Of a DNA stretch of 19,505 nucleotides, positions 5,957 to 14,378 are shown in pieces. A program made the translations under genes and the position numbers. The DNA is from Pseudomonadota bacterium (GTDB taxonomy: Bacteria > Pseudomonadota > Gammaproteobacteria > Burkholderiales > Burkholderiaceae_B), in assembly GCA_023389155.1 (NCBI GenBank), contig JAEWEV010000029.1:1-19505 (forward strand), written 5' to 3'. Under the pieces are notes generated by a model. The model was not told where the DNA came from. It searched no databases and saw nothing but the letters and a program-made list of their open reading frames with translations. Position 1 is the stretch's first letter. Each line of letters starts with the position of its first letter.

Positions 5957-8900
5957 CTATTCGTCGGGATCATTGAATAACTTGCCAGTATGTCGGCGGA
6001 AAAATGCGCTCACGTCATCCACAATCAGGAACACTGCGGGAATTACGAGCAGACTCAGGAAAGTTGAGGTAATCAGTCCTCCCAGTACTGCAATAGCCAT
6101 GGGAGAGCGAAACGCCGGATCCGCCGAACCCCAGCCCACAGCCAGCGGCACCATCCCTGCCCCCATGGCAAGCGTTGTCATCAGGATGGGACGGGCACGC
6201 TTGTGACACGCATCCCTGAGCGCATCCAGACGGCTCATCCCTTTTTCCTTGATGGCAAGGATCGCGTACTCGACCAACAGAATCGAATTTTTGGTTGCGA
6301 TCCCCATCAACATGATCAAACCAATCAGTGACGGCATTGAAAAACTCTTATGCGCCAACAGCAAACCCACGAATGCACCGCCCAGCGACAGCGGCAACGC
6401 TGCCAGAATCGTAAACGGATGCAGAAACTGTTTGAAAAGCAAAACCAGCACAATATAAATGCAGATCACGCCAATGACGATAGCCAGGCCAAAACTCTGG
6501 AACAGTTCCTCCATGACTTCTGCATCGCCAATATCGATCACTGAGACACTCGCCGGTAACGTACGCATGGCCGGTAATTGCCTGACCTGCTTCAACACGT
6601 CGCCGAGCGCCACGCCGGAAAGTTCTATTTCAAATGTAATATTACGGGCGCGATCATAACGGTTGATCACTGCAGGCCCGCCACCCAGACGCACATCGGC
6701 GACGCTGCTTAGCGGTACAGGCCCTTTTGCACCTGGCACGCGCAGGTTCTCAATAAAATCAAGATCCTGAAGCGCCCACTTTTTCAATGCGACAACAATG
6801 GGAACCTGCCTCTGGTCCAGATTGAGTTTCGACAGCGACACTTCGAAATCACCCGCCGTCGCAACGCGCAATGTATCCGCCATGGCAGCACTAGTCACCC
6901 CCAGTTGGGCAGCATCATCAAAACGGGGATGGACTTCAATTTCCGGACGTACCAGACTTGCCGTAGAAGAAATATTGCCCAACCCCGGAATCGTGCGCAA
7001 TTGTCGCCCGACTTCCAGGGCCGTCTTCATCAATGCGTCAGGCTGCTCGCCCGACAGTACCAGCATATACTTTTCTCCTGATCCGCCAAGCCCGACTTTA
7101 AAGCGTACGCCTGGAACCTGGGTTAGACGCTCGCGAAGATCCGCTTCGATTTCCTGCTTGACCGGTCTTTCGCCACGAGGTTTGAGCTGTACCGTCAATG
7201 TTGCCTTGCGCTCTTCCTGTGTCTGGCCACCCGCGAAGGGGTCACCGCCGGCAGCACCGCCGCCTATGCTTGTATATACAGAGTGCACGGACGAATTCCC
7301 CATCACCAGCTGGCGAACGCGCTCCGCTGTCTTCTCAGTTTGTTCCAGTGGCGTACCGGGCTGCAGCTCAACGTATACCTGCGTCTGGGACATGTCATCT
7401 GCTGGCATAAATCCTGTAGGAAGCAAGGGAATGATTACAACCGAGCCCACAAAGAACATCCCGGCAATAACAACAGTGATCCAACGATGGCGAAGGGAAC
7501 GCTCAACCCACTTCATATACAGTTTCATCCAGCCGGGATCTTTCGGCTCTTCCTTCTTGCCTTTCAAAATGTACGCGCACATCATAGGCGTGAGCATACG
7601 CGCGACGACCAGTGAAGCGAACACGGCCATCGCGGCCGTCCAGCCAAACTGCTTGAAGAACCTGCCGGCAATACCACTCATAAACGCGGTCGGAAGAAAC
7701 ACGGCAATCAGGGTAAACGTAGTCGCGACTACGGCAAGACCAATTTCGTCTGCCGCTTCCATGGCCGCCCGGTACGGCGTTTTTCCCGATTGAAGATGCC
7801 GTACGATATTCTCCACCTCGACAATGGCATCATCCACGAGAATGCCTACGACCAGCGACAGTGCCAGAAGCGTCACCCCATTGATGGTGAAACCGAAGAA
7901 GTACATCCCCACAAAAGCGGGAATGATAGACAGGGGCAGCGCCACAGCCGACACCAGAGTGGCCCTGATATCGCGCAAAAACAGCCAGACCGCAAGCACG
8001 GCAAGCAGCGCGCCTTCATAGAGCATGTGCATCGCCCCATCGTATTCAGACTGTACCGGTTCAACCATATCAAATGCCGTCTGAAATTGCAGATCCGGGT
8101 ATTGTGCACGTATCTCGTCCAGCGCCTGCATCACGCCACGGCCCACATCGACCTCGCCCGCACCACGACTGCGGGCTACCTCAAACGATACTACCGGTTT
8201 TCCATCCAGAAACGCCGCCGTGGTCGGGTCAGCAAAGCTGTCAGTGACCGTCGCCACATCGCCCAATGTCATGACCTTGCCATTACTCAAGGGAATCCGA
8301 AGATTACGAAGCTCAGCGGCGCTTTTGACAGATCCCAGCGTACGAATTGGCTGCTTCTGCAGTCCCAATTCGGCCTTGCCGCCAGACTGTTCCTGCTGCA
8401 CCGATTTGAGCTGCCGGGAGACATCGGCAACGGTTACACCCAACCCCTGCATCAGTACGGGATCCATATCGACCCGAACCTGCCGATCCCGCCCACCCAC
8501 ACGACTGACTTCTCCTACCCCGGATACCGTCAACAGCTTGCGGGCAATCGTATTGTCGACGAGCCAGGACAAATCCGTTTCGTCACGCCGCTCCGAACTG
8601 ACGGTGAAGGCCAGGATCGGCTGTTGCGCCAGATCCAGCTTGGTAACAATGGGCTCCTGCGTGTTGGCGGGCAGATCGTTACGCACAGACGCAATCGACG
8701 AACGAACGTCATCGACGGCTTCCTGTATCGGCTTTTCGAGTTCGAACTGGGCCGTCGTGGTTGCAACGCCATCCTGCAAGGTGCTGAACACATGGTCTAT
8801 ACCCTGCACGGTCGCCAGGTTGTCCTCGATCTTGCGAGCGACATCATTCTCCAGCTGAGTGGGTGTTGCCCCTTCCAGGACTGTTGTGACCACTACCGTT

Positions 8901-9028
8901 GGCAGATCGATATCGGGAAAATTCTGGATCCGCATTGAATGGAACGCATACAGCCCCATCAGGGTCAGCATCACAAAAAGCATGCACGCCGGTAAGGGAT
9001 TTCTGATAGACCAGGCCGATACGTTCAC
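5957..9028 (-). CDS. RND-family efflux transporter (inner-membrane pump)
   Basis: This is a 1023-residue proton-driven pump of the HAE1/MdtB-AcrB type that exports drugs or other small molecules from the periplasm and inner membrane. It shows the N-terminal membrane span followed by NFPDIDLPTVVVTT, two large periplasmic loops, and twelve predicted spans. The proton-relay residues are in place: Asp399 and Asp400 in GILVDDAIVEVEN and Lys913 in GIATKNSILLVEY. The start is GTG at 9028, with GGGGAG six bases upstream. It begins 2 bases after the adaptor stop, so the two are co-translated. The C-terminus ends soon after the twelfth span. Sequence around the loops is closest to MdtB/MdtC-like pumps in my reading, but substrate cannot be told. 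No outer-membrane channel gene lies nearby, so it probably uses a TolC/OprM-like partner encoded elsewhere. Confidence 0.93.
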   Translation of the reverse strand: MNVSAWSIRNPLPACMLFVMLTLMGLYAFHSMRIQNFPDIDLPTVVVTTVLEGATPTQLENDVARKIEDNLATVQGIDHVFSTLQDGVATTTAQFELEKPIQEAVDDVRSSIASVRNDLPANTQEPIVTKLDLAQQPILAFTVSSERRDETDLSWLVDNTIARKLLTVSGVGEVSRVGGRDRQVRVDMDPVLMQGLGVTVADVSRQLKSVQQEQSGGKAELGLQKQPIRTLGSVKSAAELRNLRIPLSNGKVMTLGDVATVTDSFADPTTAAFLDGKPVVSFEVARSRGAGEVDVGRGVMQALDEIRAQYPDLQFQTAFDMVEPVQSEYDGAMHMLYEGALLAVLAVWLFLRDIRATLVSAVALPLSIIPAFVGMYFFGFTINGVTLLALSLVVGILVDDAIVEVENIVRHLQSGKTPYRAAMEAADEIGLAVVATTFTLIAVFLPTAFMSGIAGRFFKQFGWTAAMAVFASLVVARMLTPMMCAYILKGKKEEPKDPGWMKLYMKWVERSLRHRWITVVIAGMFFVGSVVIIPLLPTGFMPADDMSQTQVYVELQPGTPLEQTEKTAERVRQLVMGNSSVHSVYTSIGGGAAGGDPFAGGQTQEERKATLTVQLKPRGERPVKQEIEADLRERLTQVPGVRFKVGLGGSGEKYMLVLSGEQPDALMKTALEVGRQLRTIPGLGNISSTASLVRPEIEVHPRFDDAAQLGVTSAAMADTLRVATAGDFEVSLSKLNLDQRQVPIVVALKKWALQDLDFIENLRVPGAKGPVPLSSVADVRLGGGPAVINRYDRARNITFEIELSGVALGDVLKQVRQLPAMRTLPASVSVIDIGDAEVMEELFQSFGLAIVIGVICIYIVLVLLFKQFLHPFTILAALPLSLGGAFVGLLLAHKSFSMPSLIGLIMLMGIATKNSILLVEYAILAIKEKGMSRLDALRDACHKRARPILMTTLAMGAGMVPLAVGWGSADPAFRSPMAIAVLGGLITSTFLSLLVIPAVFLIVDDVSAFFRRHTGKLFNDPDE

Positions 9029-9030
9029 GA

Positions 9031-10197
9031 TCAGCTCCCCGGGCTCGCGAGCTCAGACGTGGCCCCGCCACCCTCGGGTGAATCGTCAGAAGGCTGGGCA
9101 GCCGCGTCGGCTTTCCTCTCGGGCTCTACAACGCGTACCGTATCACCATCATTCAGAAAAGCGGCGCCCTGGGTTACAACCTGATCGTTTTCACGCAGGC
9201 CGGATATTACCTGCAGCGTGTTGCCGGCAGCCACGCCTATCTCTACTTTGGTCTGCGCAACCTTATTCTCCGGTCTGAGCACAAAGACAAAATTGAACCC
9301 GTCGCGCAGAACCAGGGCCTGGCGAGGTATCGTCAGACTCTGCCGGGGCTCAAGCTCGAACCGGCCACGCAGAAACATCCCTGCGCGCAATTGCGGATCT
9401 GGCTCAAGATCAACATAAACGATACCCTGACGCGTATCTTCATCCAGTGTCGGCGCAATCTGTCGCACCTTGCCCGAAACCTGCCGGTCATCCGGCAGAA
9501 AGAGCTTAACCGGCATGTCATCACGAATCTGCATCAGATTGCGCATACTCAGCTGTGCCTGCCATTCAAGCCGGTTGTCCACAACCAGGTGAAAAATTTC
9601 CTGGCCCGGGTTAACAACTGCACCCAGCACTGCGTTTCTAACGGAGATCACGCCATCGGAGGGCGCGGTCAGTTGGGTGTACGAGGTTCGCTGGCTCTGG
9701 GTTTCCAGCGCAGCTTTGGCAGAAGTGACATCTGCAAGTGCATTCTTTTCACTGGATAGCGCCTGATCCACCTCAGACTGGCTGATCGCACCAGAATTGC
9801 GAATCTTCCTGATGCGATCGGCGTTACGTTTGGCAGTATCCAGCGAAGCCTGGGCCTGACGCAGGCGCGCCTGGGCCTGCGTCAGATCCCCGCGACTGGA
9901 CGTATCCTCAAACTCAGCCAGCAACTGGCCTTTTGTGACACGGTCGCCAACATCGGCATGCAGTGCCTTGAGCCGCAGCCCGTTCGTCTGTGCACTGATG
10001 CTGGCATCACTCCAGGCGCGGACATTGCCGGTAGCGCCGATACCTGGCGTCACCGGACGGGGGATAACTTTCTGAACTGTCACGGTCAGCGCCGGTCGTG
10101 CCGGATTTTCCTGGGCGTAAGTCATGTCCATGGTAAGGACATGCAATGACATCACGAGGATCGCGGAATGCATCAGTTTTGTAAACGGATTCAGCAC
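9031..10197 (-). CDS. RND efflux periplasmic adaptor (membrane fusion protein)
   Basis: The adaptor bridges the RND pump encoded immediately downstream and an outer-membrane channel. From a GTG at 10197 it has 388 residues, with a signal peptide (VLNPFTKLMHSA onward) cut after TYA at residue 28. There is no lipobox, so it is a soluble or signal-anchored adaptor. The lipoyl-like half motif VGDRVTKGQLLAEFE, a coiled-coil hairpin rich in Ala, Gln and Arg, the second half SDGVISVRNAVLGAVVNPGQEIF and beta-barrel segments follow in the family order. I prefer the GTG because AGGCAGG precedes it by 5 bases. A TTG at 10221 lies within the T-run of the prc terminator, and an ATG at 10173 has no Shine-Dalgarno. 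The C-terminal tail is Ser/Gly/Glu-rich. The two-base gap to the pump shows an operon. Confidence 0.88.
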   Translation of the reverse strand: MLNPFTKLMHSAILVMSLHVLTMDMTYAQENPARPALTVTVQKVIPRPVTPGIGATGNVRAWSDASISAQTNGLRLKALHADVGDRVTKGQLLAEFEDTSSRGDLTQAQARLRQAQASLDTAKRNADRIRKIRNSGAISQSEVDQALSSEKNALADVTSAKAALETQSQRTSYTQLTAPSDGVISVRNAVLGAVVNPGQEIFHLVVDNRLEWQAQLSMRNLMQIRDDMPVKLFLPDDRQVSGKVRQIAPTLDEDTRQGIVYVDLEPDPQLRAGMFLRGRFELEPRQSLTIPRQALVLRDGFNFVFVLRPENKVAQTKVEIGVAAGNTLQVISGLRENDQVVTQGAAFLNDGDTVRVVEPERKADAAAQPSDDSPEGGGATSELASPGS

Positions 10198-10219
10198 GGG
10201 TACCTGCCTGCTCGATTGC

Positions 10220-10262
10220 AAAAAAAACAGACGTATCGTACTGGTAAATGCGATACGTCTGT
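10220..10262 (-). terminator. strong terminator of prc with a 12-bp perfect stem
   Basis: On the minus strand ACAGACGTATCG (10262-10251) pairs perfectly with CGATACGTCTGT (10238-10227) across a 12-base loop, then eight T follow (10227-10220). It begins about 40 bases after the prc stop. Its T-run ends only 22 bases before the GTG of the adaptor gene. Confidence 0.9.
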
Positions 10263-10303
10263 CCTGAAGTATTGTGAGTCGTTGTAACTGCCTGGTTCAG
10301 TGA

Positions 10304-12514
10304 TTACTTTTTCGCGGCAAGGTCAGCCACGATATTGGCCGCTTCCTTGATGGCGATATCCAGGCTTTCCTTGCGTTTTTTCTCATCCGCCAGCTCCTGG
10401 GTCAGATTGCCTTCACCAGCGGCCAGACCATCATCTAGGCGGAACGAATTGACATCAGACTCACCCAGTTCCTTGCGGCGCGCTTCGAACCGCGACTGTT
10501 CTTCGGACATTTTTTCCCTTTCCTCAAGGCGGGTTGCATAACGCAGGGAAATGACCTTTTTGTCGGATGTCTTGCGTGCATAGGCCAGCTCATCAAGCAG
10601 CAGCTTCCAGCTCTCGGACTTCTCGGCACGCTGTTCATGCAGTGTTTTAAGAGAACCGATTTTTTCGGCAAGCGAGTCATAGCCATTGTATTTGGTCGGC
10701 TCAATTTTGCTCCATGGCATGGCATTCTCGTAACTGGATTCACCCAGTTCGGTAGGATCGAAAGCCGATGGGAAAATGATGTCAGGTACCACGCCCTTTT
10801 CCTGAGTAGAGCTGCCATTGACACGGAAGAATTTCTGGATTGTCCATTTCAGGGAACCCAGCTCTTCGCCTTCGTGACGACGCAGGAATTCGTCCAGACC
10901 ACGGATGGTCTGCACGGAACCTTTACCCCAGGTAGGATCGCCAATCACAACACCGCGCCCATAATCCTGGATGACGGCGGCAAAAATTTCTGATGCCGAC
11001 GCAGAAATACGGTTAACCATGACTCCAACGGGTTTGTCCCAGACGATTTTCCCTGTAGCACTGCGCACGTTGGAAACCGTACCCTCGGCGGTACTAACCT
11101 GAACGATCGGATTTGGCCCACCCAGGAACAGGCCACTCAGATTGGCCGCCTCACTGAGCGAACCACCACCATTGTTGCGCAGATCGAGCAATACCCCGTC
11201 TACCCCTTCTTTGTCCAGCTTGGCAAGAATGGTACGCACATCACGCGTTACGCTTTTGTAGTTGGTTTCGCCACGGGCTTTTGCATCAAAATCTTCGTAG
11301 AAGCTGGGGATGGTGATGATACCGACCTTGCGTTTGTTACCTTCCCCACCGGCTTCGTAGATGCGGTAGCGCGCAGCCTGGTCTTCCATGGTCACTTTCT
11401 GGCGAACAATGGAAATCGTGGTGTGCTTGCCTTCCATGCCTCTCTCGGCAGGAATGATCTCTATGCGCACAGTGGTCCCGCGCTTGCCGCGGATCAGCTT
11501 GACGATATCATCCAGCCGCCAGTCTACGACATCTTCCATGGGACCGGATGCGCCCTGACCTACTGCGACGATGCGATCGCCAGGATTAAGCTTGCCCGAT
11601 TTGGCTGCCGGTCCGCCCGGCACGACTTCGCGAATCTGTCCGTATTCGTCACGCTTTTGCAGCACGGCGCCGATCCCGTCCACCGACAGGCTGATCTGAA
11701 CATCGAAATTCTTGGCAGAACTGGGGCTGTAATATGATGTATGTGGATCCGTGCTATTGCCATAGGCATTGAGGAACATTTCGGCAACATCTTCGCCGTT
11801 CATGCGCATGATCTGGTTGCGATTGTTGATATAGCGCTTCTTGAGTTTCTCAACAATCACGCTGTCTTTGCTTCCAGCCAGTTTCAGCCGAAGATAATCG
11901 TTCTTGATACGCTTGCGCCACAAGTCATTGATCTGGGCCTCGGAAGTGGGCCACTCAGCCTTCTTGCGATCCAGATTGAAAGACTCTTCCTTGTCGAAAT
12001 CAAAGGGTTTGTCCAGCAGTGCGAGCGCATGATCAAAGCGCTGCTCAACGCGATCACGATACTTCTCGAACATCACAAATGCTGGCGCAAGGCGTCCTGT
12101 CATCAGCATGGTATGAATGTTTTTACGTACAGGTTCGAATTCGTCGATATCGGATTTGAGCAGATACATCTTTGCCGGATCCATCATCTTGAGATATTCC
12201 TTGAATACCGCATGGGACATCTTTTCGTCCAGCGGCTTCTTGTCGTACTCAAAACGCGTCAGGATATTGGCAACAATGATCGCCGCCTTAGCCTGGTCAA
12301 CAGTCGGTTCAAGCGCCTTTTTTTCCGGCTTCTTCAGAGAAGGCGGCGCCTTGCTTGGATCTGCGGCAGCGTTGCTGTTCTTCGCGAGTAACCGATGCTG
12401 CGTGGATTGCGACTGTTCAAGCCGATCAATACGGTTCAGCGCTTCCGAGTCGGCATATACGCAGGCCGAAGTGGCCAGAAGTGCCAGAGCCGTTGCCAAT
12501 ACTTTCAACTTCAT
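10304..12514 (-). CDS. prc: tail-specific protease Prc (C-terminal processing peptidase, S41)
   Basis: Prc is a periplasmic Ser/Lys protease that degrades proteins with nonpolar C-termini and, in Escherichia coli, trims penicillin-binding protein 3 and the hydrolase MepS. The protein has 736 residues from ATG 12514, a little longer than the E. coli form (about 680). It has a signal peptide MKLKVLATALALLATSACVYA, probably cut after residue 21; the Cys18 lacks a proper lipobox. A PDZ domain around GIGAVLQKRDEYGQIREV and PGDRIVAVGQG follows the N-terminal helical domain. The catalytic set is Ser506 in ISASASEIF, Asp517 and Lys531 in PTWGKGSV, with the same spacing (11 and 25) as in E. coli. A Tsp-type C-terminal extension rich in Arg, Glu and Lys ends the protein. 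A TTG at 12529 gives only five more residues. It is transcribed away from the lytic transglycosylase gene. Confidence 0.95.
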   Translation of the reverse strand: MKLKVLATALALLATSACVYADSEALNRIDRLEQSQSTQHRLLAKNSNAAADPSKAPPSLKKPEKKALEPTVDQAKAAIIVANILTRFEYDKKPLDEKMSHAVFKEYLKMMDPAKMYLLKSDIDEFEPVRKNIHTMLMTGRLAPAFVMFEKYRDRVEQRFDHALALLDKPFDFDKEESFNLDRKKAEWPTSEAQINDLWRKRIKNDYLRLKLAGSKDSVIVEKLKKRYINNRNQIMRMNGEDVAEMFLNAYGNSTDPHTSYYSPSSAKNFDVQISLSVDGIGAVLQKRDEYGQIREVVPGGPAAKSGKLNPGDRIVAVGQGASGPMEDVVDWRLDDIVKLIRGKRGTTVRIEIIPAERGMEGKHTTISIVRQKVTMEDQAARYRIYEAGGEGNKRKVGIITIPSFYEDFDAKARGETNYKSVTRDVRTILAKLDKEGVDGVLLDLRNNGGGSLSEAANLSGLFLGGPNPIVQVSTAEGTVSNVRSATGKIVWDKPVGVMVNRISASASEIFAAVIQDYGRGVVIGDPTWGKGSVQTIRGLDEFLRRHEGEELGSLKWTIQKFFRVNGSSTQEKGVVPDIIFPSAFDPTELGESSYENAMPWSKIEPTKYNGYDSLAEKIGSLKTLHEQRAEKSESWKLLLDELAYARKTSDKKVISLRYATRLEEREKMSEEQSRFEARRKELGESDVNSFRLDDGLAAGEGNLTQELADEKKRKESLDIAIKEAANIVADLAAKK

Positions 12515-12553
12515 ACAATGCAATCTCAACGAATGGATAGGATAATAGGGATT

Positions 12554-12639
12554 GATTCTAACGAACTGCGATCAATTTTACCCATGTTTTTCGCCAAACA
12601 CATGAAATCACAAACAAAATAAGCACATACGTTAGAATC
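12554..12639. promoter_or_regulatory. 10-bp inverted repeat between divergent prc and transglycosylase genes
   Basis: GATTCTAACG (12554-12563) and CGTTAGAATC (12630-12639) are perfect reverse complements 66 bases apart. Each copy contains TAGAAT oriented toward its neighbouring gene: minus for prc (41 bases before its start) and plus for the transglycosylase (about 50 bases before its start). They can be the two -10 boxes of divergent promoters, or a paired operator. No good -35 matches are seen for either. Confidence 0.45.
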
Positions 12640-12689
12640 TGACTTCAATCCATTACAAGAATTGACCCCTTATTTCAGGAGCCGTGTTC

Positions 12690-13916
12690 ATGCTAACCCG
12701 CCGTCCACGCCAAATGGCCACCCGCAAATTGCAGACACTCGCCATTTTTGCCATGCTCAGTACACCCGCCGCAGTTTTTGCGCAAAGCGCTGGCGACTTT
12801 CCAGCGTGCCTGCAAAAATTGCAGCCTCAGGCGGCGCGCGCGGGCATCTCGGCGCAATCCTTTGCGCAATTTACCCAGGGCGTTGCACCTGATCTGAGTA
12901 TTCTGGAAAAACTCAACTATCAGCCGGAATTTCGCCAGCCCATCTGGGATTACATGGCCGGGCTTGTGGATGAGCAACGCGTCCGGGAAGGACGCAATAA
13001 TCTGTCACGCTACGGCGACATTCTGCGCAAGGTCTCTGCACAATACGGCGTCGATCCTGCGACTGTTGTTGCAGTATGGGGCGTCGAAAGCAATTATGGG
13101 CAGACGCAAGGGAAATATCCACTGATACAGGCGCTGGGCACTTTAAGCTGTTATGGGCGCAGGCAAGCCTATTTCCAGAAAGAATTTTTTGCCACCTTGC
13201 GCATTCTGCAGTCTGGTGACATTCAGCCGCAACGCCTGATCGGGTCCTGGGCAGGAGCATTTGGTCATACGCAGTTCATGCCCTCCACTTTCGAGAGGCT
13301 AGCTGTGGATTTTGACGGCGACGGACGCCGTGATCTGATGGACAATGCCGCCGATGCTCTGGCATCCACCGCAAACTTTCTTGCCAAGGGCGGATGGCAA
13401 GCGGGGCAGCCCTGGGGCTTTGAGGTCCGTCTGCCTGCGGGGATGTCAACCGCCGGTGAAGGTCGGCGCAAGAAGAAAACCGTGGCAACCTGGGCGGCTC
13501 GCGGCGTAACAACCGTGGAAGGACAGCCCCTGTCGTCACGCGTCTCCGACTCGCAAAAAGCCGGCCTGCTGACTCCGGCAGGCGCCACAGGTCCAGCATT
13601 TCTGGTGTTCCGCAATTTTGACGCGATCTACGGCTACAACGCGGCCGAAAGTTACGCCCTGGCCATTGCGCACTTGAGCGATCGCCTGCGCGGCGCCGGC
13701 CCATTCCACACGCCATGGCCCACCGATGATCCAGGACTGTCACGTGCAGAACGCATGACGCTGCAGAAGGCACTGCTCAGGAAAGGCTATGATATCGGTG
13801 AGGCTGATGGCTTGATTGGTAGTAAAACCCGGGAGGCCATTAAAACGGAACAAAGCAGGCTCGGCCTGACACCGGATGGTCGTGCAGGACAAAAAATTCT
13901 ACGCGCCCTGCAATAA
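12690..13916 (+). CDS. secreted lytic murein transglycosylase, MltB type, with peptidoglycan-binding domain
   Basis: This enzyme cuts the glycan strands of peptidoglycan, leaving 1,6-anhydro-muramic ends. The 408-residue precursor has a signal peptide cut after AVFA (residue 31) and no lipobox, so it is soluble in the periplasm, unlike the lipoprotein MltB. The catalytic Glu133 is in the motif VWGVESNYG. AGAFGHTQFMPSTFERLAVDFDGDGRRDL, shown here in fragments AGAFGHTQFMPST and DFDGDG, matches the MltB fold. The last 65 residues form a peptidoglycan-binding domain (MTLQKALLRKGYDIGEADGL, then TREAIKTEQ). The ATG at 12690 has AGGAG eight bases upstream; a GTG at 12684 would be too close to it. 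The divergent neighbour is prc, which also acts on peptidoglycan enzymes in other bacteria, so a functional link is possible. Confidence 0.92.
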   Translation: MLTRRPRQMATRKLQTLAIFAMLSTPAAVFAQSAGDFPACLQKLQPQAARAGISAQSFAQFTQGVAPDLSILEKLNYQPEFRQPIWDYMAGLVDEQRVREGRNNLSRYGDILRKVSAQYGVDPATVVAVWGVESNYGQTQGKYPLIQALGTLSCYGRRQAYFQKEFFATLRILQSGDIQPQRLIGSWAGAFGHTQFMPSTFERLAVDFDGDGRRDLMDNAADALASTANFLAKGGWQAGQPWGFEVRLPAGMSTAGEGRRKKKTVATWAARGVTTVEGQPLSSRVSDSQKAGLLTPAGATGPAFLVFRNFDAIYGYNAAESYALAIAHLSDRLRGAGPFHTPWPTDDPGLSRAERMTLQKALLRKGYDIGEADGLIGSKTREAIKTEQSRLGLTPDGRAGQKILRALQ

Positions 13917-13920
13917 AAAC

Positions 13921-13949
13921 TTGCACGGTAAAAAAAATTCTGATATAGT
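13921..13949 (+). promoter_or_regulatory. promoter of the tRNA gene
   Basis: TTGCAC (13921-13926) and TATAGT (13944-13949) are 17 bases apart, a near-ideal sigma-70 promoter, right after the transglycosylase stop. The transcript would start near 13957, leaving a leader of about 108 bases before the tRNA. Confidence 0.75.
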
Positions 13950-14064
13950 TTCATGCTTCGTTGAATCGCGCTTTTCTTGTTGTCTGTGCAGCGATGCCCA
14001 GGGATATAAAAGGTAGTTTAATGAAGCCTTACATAATCGTTAGTTGAACGAGAATGTGCGGAAT

Positions 14065-14141
14065 GGCTCTTTAGCTCAGTCGGTTAGAGCGACGGAATCA
14101 TAATCCGCAGGTCCCCCGTTCGAATCGGGGAAGAGCCACCA
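14065..14141 (+). tRNA. tRNA with CAT anticodon, probably elongator Met
   Basis: The cloverleaf folds fully: acceptor GGCTCTT/AAGAGCC, D arm GCTC/GAGC, anticodon loop ATCATAA, T arm CCCCG/CGGGG around TTCGAAT, discriminator A and an encoded CCA at 14139-14141. The anticodon CAT at 14098-14100 or so would make it tRNA-Met, though a tRNA-Ile that is modified to lysidine also carries CAT. Initiator Met is unlikely because the acceptor starts with a paired G-C. The first pair of the anticodon stem is A·C, not a normal pair. It stands alone between a promoter and a terminator. Confidence 0.93.
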
Positions 14142-14178
14142 ACTCGCACTTCTGTTCATACAACGAAATCAAGCACTT

Positions 14179-14208
14179 AGGCCGCCTCGCACGCGGCCTT
14201 TGTTGTTT
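14179..14208 (+). terminator. terminator after the tRNA
   Basis: AGGCCGC (14179-14185) and GCGGCCT (14193-14199) pair across a 7-base loop and are followed by a T-rich run (TTTGTTGTTT). It starts 37 bases after the tRNA. Confidence 0.8.
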
Positions 14209-14220
14209 CTGCGGTATTCG

Positions 14221-14240
14221 TTTCCGGTAGTTTCCGGTAG
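14221..14240. repeat. 10-base tandem duplication
   Basis: TTTCCGGTAG occurs twice in direct succession. It is a small repeat in a 170-base non-coding gap (14209-14378) in which I see no gene. Confidence 0.7.
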
Positions 14241-14378
14241 GTATGGCAACTATCTGATCGGCTTTCTACCGTCACTGGCAGTGGCTACTTTTCACTACTC
14301 TTTCCTCCGGGTAATGCCGCGCAGGCGGTGTCACCCAGCCCGGCGTGCATCCGGACAGATCTCATGTTGCCACCGCAT

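Noticed and set aside
7790..8938. Long plus-strand open frame of 382 codons, and another at 6798-7793
   Set aside because: Both lie wholly inside the RND pump gene on the other strand, are rich in His, Arg and Gln or Ser and Pro, and show no family motifs; they are frame shadows.
10198..10221. TTG at 10221 as start of the adaptor gene
   Set aside because: It falls in the T-run of the prc terminator and has no Shine-Dalgarno; the GTG at 10197 has one.
13995..14048. Mini-frame reading MPRDIKGSLMKPYIIVS before the tRNA
   Set aside because: It is only 17 codons in the leader of a tRNA transcript, with no recognisable pattern.
14300..14345. GC-rich stretch with partial pairing after the zinc-ribbon gene
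   Set aside because: CCGGG and CCCGG can pair loosely, but there is no T-run on the minus strand, so it does not qualify as a terminator.
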